Assembly: GCA_013289165.1 (NCBI GenBank)
Contig: JABDAL010000017.1
Coordinates: forward strand, 1 to 34,774
Source: Bacteroidota bacterium
GTDB lineage: Bacteria > Bacteroidota > Bacteroidia > JABEUT01
Reading direction: 5' to 3'
Length of the DNA: 34,774 nt
Shown here piece after piece: positions 1 to 6,911 of this stretch; position 1 is the first letter of the stretch, and each line of letters opens with the position of its first letter. The position numbers and the translations under genes were made by a program. The notes below the pieces were generated by a model. That model saw only the letters and a program-made list of their open reading frames with translations. It made no database searches and was not told the DNA's origin.

Positions 1-362
1 GGCGCAATGTAGTATTTTATTCAATATTGAATCTCATAGGAGGCTGCTAAGGTATGATTGCAGCCAAATATTTTATATTAATAACTGATTATAAGCATAA
101 TAAAATTTCAACATTTTTCACATATCCTATCACTTCTTACTTTTCATAATATTATAAAATAGCCCACGCTCACTTATGAAATGCCTTCCATTTCCTTACA
201 AATAATGACTCTAAAAATAGCATTTTCTTTTACAAATTACTTTTGCAGAACTTCTATCAGCAAAATGCACTCTGAGCTTAACAAGATTTAACAATAGCTT
301 AAAAAAGCGAGCGAAAATTTTACATACTTTTGAACACTGCTAAAAACGAATGTTGATTTAAA
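1..362. other. AT-rich non-coding region at left edge
   Basis: No convincing gene is visible: all forward frames close within about 90 bases of the edge, and a tail of an upstream gene cannot be excluded. It holds a perfect 14-bp palindrome ATTCAATATTGAAT at 19-32. A 6-bp inverted repeat (GGCTGC 42-47, GCAGCC 60-65, 12-nt loop) is followed by an AT-rich run and could be a weak terminator of something to the left. Two matches to the Bacteroidota -7 element TAnnTTTG lie at 238-245 and 325-332. The palindromes could be operators for the efflux operon downstream, but that is inference only. Confidence 0.5.
325..332 (+). promoter_or_regulatory. Candidate promoter of the efflux operon (-7 element)
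   Basis: TACTTTTG matches the Bacteroidota -7 consensus TAnnTTTG and lies 30 bases before the first start codon at 363. No clear -33 TTG is seen at the usual 17-19 nt spacing. A second match at 238-245 may be an alternative or unrelated site. Transcription would start near 337. Confidence 0.5.
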
Positions 363-737
363 ATGAGGAGCAACAAGTTATTATTACTTACGGCACTTGT
401 ATTTGGCTTATTTGTTGTACGTTCTACCAACATACCTGGCCACGCTCATAGTAATACCGGCTCCCAATCATACATCCAAATTAAAACTCCCATTCATGGT
501 TCTGCAAAACAACCGACGGGAGATTCTCCGTTTATACGCTTTCATCATGGAATTGGAGAGAATAGTGTTTCGATTTCATCACCTAACGAACTTATAGTTT
601 TCTTAAAACCTCTAAATACTTATCCCGAAAAGTTCGCGGGAATTGTTGAGTACTTATCTTCCTTATCATTTACATTACCTGTAACAAGGGAGTTTCTTTA
701 TTCTACGCCTTTACGGTCTCCTCCTTCATTTTGTTAA
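363..737 (+). CDS. Small exported protein of unknown function preceding RND efflux genes
   Basis: This 124-residue protein is not one I recognise. Residues 5-19 form a hydrophobic stretch after basic residues (MRSNK), which suggests a signal peptide or a single membrane anchor. The rest is polar, with several His residues (HAHSN near 27-31, HH near 61-62) and a final Cys. It has its own promoter candidate and runs 108 bases ahead of the RND permease in the same direction, so it is probably the first gene of that operon. Small exported proteins ahead of RND pumps sometimes serve metal sensing or periplasmic binding. The His content is compatible with metal binding, but no known metal motif is seen. 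It is real by position and by its signal-like start; the function is open. Confidence 0.6.
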   Translation: MRSNKLLLLTALVFGLFVVRSTNIPGHAHSNTGSQSYIQIKTPIHGSAKQPTGDSPFIRFHHGIGENSVSISSPNELIVFLKPLNTYPEKFAGIVEYLSSLSFTLPVTREFLYSTPLRSPPSFC

Positions 738-781
738 AGCCAAAAGAAGGGAATCTTATATTTTCTCTTTTGTACAATTAA

Positions 782-796
782 GCCCCGTGATGGGGC
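782..796 (+). repeat. Short GC-rich hairpin between first two efflux genes
   Basis: GCCCC and GGGGC flank a 5-nt loop (GTGAT), followed about 13 bases later by a T-rich run. It sits in the 108-base gap between the small exported protein and the permease. It could attenuate readthrough or stabilise the upstream mRNA end. The stem is only 5 bp, so a full terminator is doubtful. Confidence 0.35.
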
Positions 797-845
797 ATTA
801 GTTACTTTATTTAAGTTTTTTAGTTTTCAGTAAAGAAAAATATAT

Positions 846-3800
846 ATGGTAAATTTTGCATTTAAAAACAAGCACCTTATTATAGTAATAGCACTATTAG
901 TAGCTATACTAGGCATAGTAAGTGTGAGCAGGTTGCCGGTGGATATATTGCCGGTTTTTAAATCACCTGCCATTGAAATATTAACTGTCTACCAGGGAAT
1001 GCCTCCTGAAATGGTAGAGAAAGACATCTCTACCCGCCTCGAGCGATTCACCAGCCAAGCAGACGGAATCGAAACCCAGGAATCGAAAAGTATCACGGGC
1101 GTAAGTGTTATCAGAGATTATTTTCATGTCAACGTAAGTCCCGATGCAGCTATAGCTTCTGTTTCATCATTAGTAAATAGTGATATGAGCCATCTTCCTC
1201 CGGGAACGTTGCCTCCCATTGTGTTGCCGTTCGACCCTACCGCATCTATTCCGCTGGCATTATTAACAGTGAGCAGCGATACCCTTAATGAGCAACAACT
1301 ATATGACGTTGCCCAGTATACTATACGTACACTGTTGCAAACAGTAGATGGCATTACTGCACCTGCAGTCTATGGCGGAAAATTGCGCCAAATACTGATT
1401 TATGTTGACCCGGAAAAGCTGCAGGAATACAACCTCTCGCAAACCGATGTGATGAGAACATTGGAAAAGAACAATGTGATTATACCAACCGGCGACATAA
1501 ATATCGGACCTATAAATTATAATGTTGCCGCCAATGCTATGTTCACTAATGTTGATGAGTTTAACAATATCGTAATTAAAACAAATGACAAGGGCAACCC
1601 TGTTTACCTAAAAGATATTGGATATGCTAAAGATGGCAGCCAGATACAAACCAATATCGCACGGGTAGATGGTAAAAACCAAGTGTATATTCCCATATAC
1701 AGGAGAAATGGGTCAAATATTATTGCAGATGTTAATGGGGTCCGTGCTAAAATACCGACTATAGAAGCGCAAATTCCTTCTTCCATCAGATTTAATACCA
1801 TTTTTGACCAAAGTGTTTATGTAAAACATTCGGTAAGCGGTTTGTTGCGTGAAGGATTAACCGGCATAGGATTACTGTGTCTTGTTCTCCTTTTCTTTTT
1901 AGGAGACTACCGTTCTGCGCTTATTGTAGCCATCAGTATTCCATTGGCTTTGCTTACGGTGTTCCTTGGATTAAATTTCACCGACAACACCATTAACAGC
2001 ATGACGCTGGGTGGAATGGCGCTTTCTATAGGACTTCTTGTAGATACTGCTATAGTCGTGCTGGAAAATATTGATAAACATCTGCACCAGGGGCAGTACC
2101 CGGATCAGGCAGCCATTATAGGAACGAAGGAAGTTACCATGCCGGTAATTATTACCGCGTTGACAATTGTGATAGTATTTTTTCCAATCGTATTCTTAAC
2201 CGGTGTGGCGCGTTTTCTTTTTCCTGCACTGGCTATAGCTGTAACCTTTGCCATGGGTGGCTCCCTGTTTTTTTCCCTTACCCTGGTACCCATCATGAGC
2301 GCCGCCATGCTTAAAAATCCTGTTAAGGGAGTGGGACATAAAGGTGTGTTGGGCCGGTTCCAGAATTTCCTGAATTGGTTACTTCACGGCTACGAATGGC
2401 TTTTAGAGAAGGCCCTGAAATATGCCAAATGGGTAATTGCAAGTGTGGTGGTTTTATTTGTTGCTACCATGTTCCTGATAAATGGAATAGGAAGGGAATT
2501 TTTCCCGCAAATGGATGTCGGACAGTTTACAGTCTTTGTCCATTTGGATCCCGGGACCCGTATAGAAATTACGCAACAAAAAATAGGGGAAATTGAAAAT
2601 GAAATAAAAGCAGAAACAGGCAAGGAGCTAACCTCTATTGTTTCTAATATCGGTGTACAGCCCAATATTGATGCGGCCTATACGCCTAACTCCGGTACGC
2701 AGGACGCCTTTATTGATGTGCAATTGAAAGACGAACACGAAACCCCGACAAAGGATTTCATCGCCCGCCTTCGTGAAAAGTTAAATAATGATTTTCCCGG
2801 AGTGAGCTTCGCATTTGACATGAGTGGAATAGTAGGCTCCGCATTAAATAATGGTGCCCCCTCGCCAATTGACATACAAGTAACTGGCAGCAACTTTACC
2901 ACGCTGAATAAGTTTGCGGTTAAAATACGGGATATTGCCCGGCAAATTCACGGAGCAAAGGATGTACGGATTGATGAACGCATCAGCCATCCTGAAATAT
3001 CCTTGCATATTGACCGTACAAAAGCTGCTTTAGTCGGGCTTTCTGCCGATGAAATAATAAAAAATGTAGAGAGTGCATTAAATTCTTCGTCGACTTTTAA
3101 CAGTCATCTTTATTGGGTAGACCCCAAAAGCGGGAATGACTATTTTTTAGGTGTAACCTATCCGCAATACAGGCTGGATGATGCTTCTGCACTTGGGAAT
3201 GTAACTATAAGCAACGACAATGCAAATAAAAAAGATATCCTGCTAAAAGATGTGGCAAACATTTCTATTGGCTCACAACCCATAGAGATAAAGCATGTGG
3301 ATGTGCAAAGAACTATGGACGTTTATGCCAACGTACAGGGACGGGATATCGGTTCGGTAGATGTGGATATTGAAAAGGCTATAAAGCCTGTGGTAGATTC
3401 CCTTCCGGTAGGTTATACTATAAAAGCGAGAGGAGAAATAAAAAGTATGAACGATGCTTTTGGCAGCCTGGGATTTGGCTTGATTCTTGCCATATTCATG
3501 GTATACCTCATCATCGTTCCGTTATTACGCTCTTTCAGGCTTCCACTTATTATAATAATGGTTGTTCCTCTTGGGCTTATTGGTGTTGTGCTGATGCTAT
3601 TCTTCTCGCATACATTTCTCAATATCCAGTCCTTTATGGGTATTATTATGATGGTTGGTATCACGGTATCTTATAGTACACTGCTGGTAGACAAAATGAA
3701 TGCTAACCTGCACAAAGAAGAAACCAAACCCAGCGTAATGGAAGAAATTATTAAGGAAGGAAAGATGCCCTTGACAGAAGCCGTACAGCGCGGTGCCAGC

Positions 3801-4052
3801 AATCGTTTCCGCCCTATACTGATGAGCGCAACAGTGGCTATTTTTTCCCTATCGCCTATGGCGTTTGGTAATGAAATAGGCGGCGAAGCCAATGTACCTC
3901 TTGCAAGGGCAATCATCGGCGGTGTATTTGCTGCCCTCGTACTCAGCCTTTTTGTAGTGCCGGTTATCTTTTACCTGTTTAATAAAAAGAAATATGGACA
4001 AATACCTGTTACGCCCACACAGACAGAAAACTCAACTGATTCTAAACTTTAA
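846..4052 (+). CDS. RND-family efflux permease (AcrB/CusA-like inner membrane pump)
   Basis: This is the proton-driven inner-membrane pump of a tripartite efflux complex. Its 1068 residues fit the family's usual 1000-1100. It has an N-terminal membrane helix (residues 10-28), a periplasmic porter domain, helices from about 335-490, a second porter domain and helices from about 870 to 1045. The TM4 motif GLLVDTAIVVLEN places a single Asp at 400 followed by Thr, unlike the Asp-Asp pair of AcrB-type drug pumps and closer to CusA-type metal pumps. In TM10 (GITVSYSTLLVD) the AcrB proton-relay Lys is replaced by Ser942, with Asp949 nearby. The substrate (drug, metal or lipid) cannot be told from sequence. 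The adaptor and channel genes follow directly. The start is ATG at 846, with an A-rich upstream sequence instead of a Shine-Dalgarno. Confidence 0.95.
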   Translation: MVNFAFKNKHLIIVIALLVAILGIVSVSRLPVDILPVFKSPAIEILTVYQGMPPEMVEKDISTRLERFTSQADGIETQESKSITGVSVIRDYFHVNVSPDAAIASVSSLVNSDMSHLPPGTLPPIVLPFDPTASIPLALLTVSSDTLNEQQLYDVAQYTIRTLLQTVDGITAPAVYGGKLRQILIYVDPEKLQEYNLSQTDVMRTLEKNNVIIPTGDINIGPINYNVAANAMFTNVDEFNNIVIKTNDKGNPVYLKDIGYAKDGSQIQTNIARVDGKNQVYIPIYRRNGSNIIADVNGVRAKIPTIEAQIPSSIRFNTIFDQSVYVKHSVSGLLREGLTGIGLLCLVLLFFLGDYRSALIVAISIPLALLTVFLGLNFTDNTINSMTLGGMALSIGLLVDTAIVVLENIDKHLHQGQYPDQAAIIGTKEVTMPVIITALTIVIVFFPIVFLTGVARFLFPALAIAVTFAMGGSLFFSLTLVPIMSAAMLKNPVKGVGHKGVLGRFQNFLNWLLHGYEWLLEKALKYAKWVIASVVVLFVATMFLINGIGREFFPQMDVGQFTVFVHLDPGTRIEITQQKIGEIENEIKAETGKELTSIVSNIGVQPNIDAAYTPNSGTQDAFIDVQLKDEHETPTKDFIARLREKLNNDFPGVSFAFDMSGIVGSALNNGAPSPIDIQVTGSNFTTLNKFAVKIRDIARQIHGAKDVRIDERISHPEISLHIDRTKAALVGLSADEIIKNVESALNSSSTFNSHLYWVDPKSGNDYFLGVTYPQYRLDDASALGNVTISNDNANKKDILLKDVANISIGSQPIEIKHVDVQRTMDVYANVQGRDIGSVDVDIEKAIKPVVDSLPVGYTIKARGEIKSMNDAFGSLGFGLILAIFMVYLIIVPLLRSFRLPLIIIMVVPLGLIGVVLMLFFSHTFLNIQSFMGIIMMVGITVSYSTLLVDKMNANLHKEETKPSVMEEIIKEGKMPLTEAVQRGASNRFRPILMSATVAIFSLSPMAFGNEIGGEANVPLARAIIGGVFAALVLSLFVVPVIFYLFNKKKYGQIPVTPTQTENSTDSKL

Positions 4053-4065
4053 AACTCATTATATC

Positions 4066-5193
4066 ATGAAAATAAAATTGATTGCATTTTTAGCTATTGG
4101 TTCTTCACTTTTAGCTTTGAATACCTGCCACTCTTCGGATGACTCAAAAAATGAAAATGCCAATACAACTAATCTTCCATCCGTAATTATAACCAAGCCT
4201 CAAATCAGGAATTTACCCAATGCCATAACCATTGCAGGACAAGCCATAGCTAACCAGGAAGTAAAACTATTTGCTATGGGCAATGGCTATGTAAAAATGT
4301 GGAAATATGATATTGGCGACATGGTAAAAAAAGGCCAAACTCTTGCTGTATTAGGAAACCCTGAACTGATGGAAGAACAAGTGAAGGCAAAAGCAGAATT
4401 GGATGGAGATGCAGCTATATACAACCGCCTGGAATCGGTGTACAGCAAAACGCCGGAATTGGTTCCATTGGAACAGGTGGATGAAGCGAAAGCAAAATAC
4501 GAAAGTGCTGTTGCCGGTTTGAATGTGGTAGATTCCGAAATAAATTACCTAACCATACGTGCCCCATTCGATGGTATCATAACAAACCGATATGTAGACA
4601 CGGGAGCGATTGTTCAAAATGGGTTAGACAGGCCCTACACGGAACCTTTATTCAAAATCCAGGATATTTTAACTATACGGGTAAATGTAAGCGTGCCGGA
4701 AATAAATTCTCCTTATGTAACAAAAGGAACACCCGTAAGCATAACTTTTGTAGACCTGCCGAATACGGTTTTCAATGCATCTGTTTCAAGGATTGCCTAT
4801 GGACTTAGCGAGGACACAAAAACCATGCTTATACAAATTGATTTACCCAACAGAGACCATGTTATACACCCCGGTATGTTTGCTAACGTGAATTTTACCA
4901 CCTCGGCTACCGACAGTGTACTTTCTGTTCCCAATCAGGCTGTGGGAAGCTATGAGCAGCAAACTTTTATCTACAAGGTAATACCCGTTGATTCAGCTTC
5001 GGGAAATTTGAATTGGGAAAATGGTGTAAAGTGCATGGTAAAAAAAGTGAACGTGCAATTAGGTGTTCAGAATGCAACTTATAGCCAAATAAAATACGGC
5101 GGATTAAAAGCGGGAGACAATGTTGTTATTTCCGGCAATGCACAATGTGCCGACGGTTCAATGGTTATTGCCAAAGTAGTGAAAAACCTATAA
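4066..5193 (+). CDS. RND efflux periplasmic adaptor (HlyD/membrane fusion family) lipoprotein
   Basis: The periplasmic adaptor links the RND permease to the outer membrane channel. The chosen ATG at 4066 gives 375 residues beginning MKIKLIAFLAIG with a Cys at 21 (ALNTC), a loose Bacteroidota lipobox. The frame stays open back to 3994, but that start would lie inside the permease gene and place the signal peptide internally. Residues about 40-95 form the lipoyl/barrel-sandwich half (GYVKMWKYDIGDMVKKGQTL), an alpha-helical hairpin follows (about 85-160), then the second lipoyl half (LTIRAPFDGIITNRYVDTGAIV), a beta-barrel and a membrane-proximal domain. The gene lies 13 bases after the permease stop and 10 bases before the channel gene. 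The order permease-adaptor-channel is the reverse of the common adaptor-permease order. Confidence 0.93.
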   Translation: MKIKLIAFLAIGSSLLALNTCHSSDDSKNENANTTNLPSVIITKPQIRNLPNAITIAGQAIANQEVKLFAMGNGYVKMWKYDIGDMVKKGQTLAVLGNPELMEEQVKAKAELDGDAAIYNRLESVYSKTPELVPLEQVDEAKAKYESAVAGLNVVDSEINYLTIRAPFDGIITNRYVDTGAIVQNGLDRPYTEPLFKIQDILTIRVNVSVPEINSPYVTKGTPVSITFVDLPNTVFNASVSRIAYGLSEDTKTMLIQIDLPNRDHVIHPGMFANVNFTTSATDSVLSVPNQAVGSYEQQTFIYKVIPVDSASGNLNWENGVKCMVKKVNVQLGVQNATYSQIKYGGLKAGDNVVISGNAQCADGSMVIAKVVKNL

Positions 5194-5203
5194 AATAGAA
5201 AAC

Positions 5204-6511
5204 ATGAAAGCACATAAATTGATTTTATTTTTTTTATTTCCGGCGATAACATCCTATAGCCAAACTGAAATTCAGCCAAACAAAAAAATAGCGGTAAATC
5301 TTCCAACGATATTAAAATTAGCAGGTGCCAATAACCTCACCATAAAACAATATCAACTGGAGTATACATTAAGTTTAGCCCAAATTGATAAAGCAAAGGA
5401 ATGGTTTTTACCCACTATTATGGCAGGGCCCACCATGCATTATCTGAGCGGCGCTGCCATGCAAACTTCCGGTTCTGTATTGCCTGATGTAACACAGCGG
5501 GAGCTTTGGCTGGGAGGAGGAATACGGGCAAGTGTAAACTTTAATACAGGGATCTTCGATGTAATGACCCAAAAACAACAGAGTGCTGCCATTAAGTTCG
5601 AAAGCCAGGCACAGCGCAATAGTATAATCTTAGATGCCATTGCAGACTATTATGATTTAATGGTTGCCCAATTCACCTATGCACAATTGGTTAATTTGAA
5701 TACACAGGCAGATACCCTGACAAACCAGATTAGAGTGCAGGTGGAGGCAGGCATTCGCTACCAGTCGGAATACTTGCTTGCACAAACAAATGCCGGCCAC
5801 ATAAAGTTTAAATTGACGGATGCAGAAGTCCAGTTGCAGAAAAAGTCCGATGCCCTTCTTAGTATTTTGAATATTGATACAAATGCTACACTGGTTAGCT
5901 CCGACACGGGAATAATACCCATGGAAGTAATCAGCGGCAGGGCTGATACAGGCTTGATGAGCCGGTATGTACAAAACCGTCCCGAATATAAAAGCATACA
6001 AGCGCAATTAAATTCTATAGAAGCGGAAAAGAAAACCACTACGGTAGGGCTTCTCTTGCCAAAGCTGGAAGTCGGAACACCTGATGCTTTATTAGGTACC
6101 TTTGGAGAACCCTATTATAACACCTACAGTCTTGATGCCGGATTGCTATGGAGTATCCCGATTGGAAGAATTATTTACAAGGGCGATTTGAAAACCTATA
6201 ATGCTGAAATAAACATAGAGCAAAATACCATGCAGCAATTCAGCAATGTAGTGCAGCAACAAGTGGCAGATGCAAGGGCGGAAATCAGATTATCATCGGA
6301 ACAAATGAATTTCTCACGCCAGTCATTAGCCCAGGCAAATACAGCGTTGACCCAAAGTATTGAACGGGAAAGACTTGGTACCGTACTTCCATTCGAAGTG
6401 TTCCAGTCGGAGGAATTTTATGTACAAGCCGAAGAAGATTATTTGACAGCCGTTAGTAATTATAACAAAGCCCAATACCAGCTTTATGTAGCTATGGGTA
6501 ATAACTTGTAA
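5204..6511 (+). CDS. TolC-like outer membrane efflux channel
   Basis: Its 435 residues start with a signal peptide (MKAHKLILFFLFPAITSYSQ). Two outer-membrane-efflux repeats rich in long amphipathic helices follow, for example around 125-210 and 345-430. Family members trimerise into a channel that spans the outer membrane and periplasm and accepts cargo from the RND pump and its adaptor. The length and the repeated helical halves fit the family. It is the third gene of the efflux cluster, 10 bases after the adaptor and 12 before the TauE/SafE-like gene, so one transcript is likely. I see no lipobox Cys, so it is probably processed by the standard signal peptidase. Confidence 0.92.
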   Translation: MKAHKLILFFLFPAITSYSQTEIQPNKKIAVNLPTILKLAGANNLTIKQYQLEYTLSLAQIDKAKEWFLPTIMAGPTMHYLSGAAMQTSGSVLPDVTQRELWLGGGIRASVNFNTGIFDVMTQKQQSAAIKFESQAQRNSIILDAIADYYDLMVAQFTYAQLVNLNTQADTLTNQIRVQVEAGIRYQSEYLLAQTNAGHIKFKLTDAEVQLQKKSDALLSILNIDTNATLVSSDTGIIPMEVISGRADTGLMSRYVQNRPEYKSIQAQLNSIEAEKKTTTVGLLLPKLEVGTPDALLGTFGEPYYNTYSLDAGLLWSIPIGRIIYKGDLKTYNAEINIEQNTMQQFSNVVQQQVADARAEIRLSSEQMNFSRQSLAQANTALTQSIERERLGTVLPFEVFQSEEFYVQAEEDYLTAVSNYNKAQYQLYVAMGNNL

Positions 6512-6523
6512 ACTTAAAACACT

Positions 6524-6892
6524 ATGAATATGTTTGTTATGTTAGGCCTGTTGCTACTGGGAATGGTTGCCGGGTATTTCAGCGGACTTATTGGAATCGG
6601 GGGCGGGGTTATCATTGTACCTGCCCTTGTTCTCTTATTTGGTTTTAATGAACATACTGCCCAGGGAACCACCTTGGCATTGCTTATACCTCCGATTGGA
6701 ATACTGGCCGTAATGTCCTATTACCAAAAAGGATATGTAGATATAAAAACCGCCATTATTATTTGCATTGGCTTCATCATTGGAGGATATATAGGTGGTA
6801 AAATGGCAGTCAGCCTATCAGAAGCCATCTTGAGAAAGGTATTTGGAATTGTATTAATTGCCCTGGGAGCAAAAATGTTTTTGTTTAAATAA
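6524..6892 (+). CDS. Half-size TauE/SafE-family membrane protein
   Basis: These 122 residues carry one TauE/SafE (sulfite exporter/anion permease-like) repeat: GLIGIGGGVIIVPALVLLFGFNEHTAQGTTLA at about 21-52, then further helices ending near 120. Four hydrophobic segments are visible. Most family members are about 250 residues with two such repeats, so this is a single-repeat version that would have to dimerise to form a transporter. There is no sign of a frameshift: the protein ends cleanly with a hydrophobic helix and a Lys. It is the last gene of the efflux operon, 12 bases after the channel gene. Its role there is unknown; export of a sulfur compound or small anion is only a family-level guess. 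Confidence 0.85.
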   Translation: MNMFVMLGLLLLGMVAGYFSGLIGIGGGVIIVPALVLLFGFNEHTAQGTTLALLIPPIGILAVMSYYQKGYVDIKTAIIICIGFIIGGYIGGKMAVSLSEAILRKVFGIVLIALGAKMFLFK

Positions 6893-6911
6893 GTAGCTGC
6901 CTTTCTTATTT
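6887..6911. terminator. Possible weak bidirectional terminator between convergent genes
   Basis: AAATAAG (6887-6893) and CTTATTT (6905-6911) form a 7-bp AT-rich inverted repeat around an 11-nt loop. It spans the stop codons of the convergent TauE/SafE-like and adhesin genes, which are only 13 bases apart. The stem is weak and lacks GC pairs, so this is a tentative call. Confidence 0.3.

Noticed and set aside
1-362. tRNA or other stable RNA in the left-edge region
   Set aside because: No cloverleaf, TTCGA-type T-loop or CCA end could be found by eye, and the region is AT-rich throughout.
5657-6007. Cys-rich 116-codon frame on the minus strand inside the TolC-like gene
   Set aside because: The Cys content comes from reading the complement of a helical repeat gene; no signal or domain supports it.
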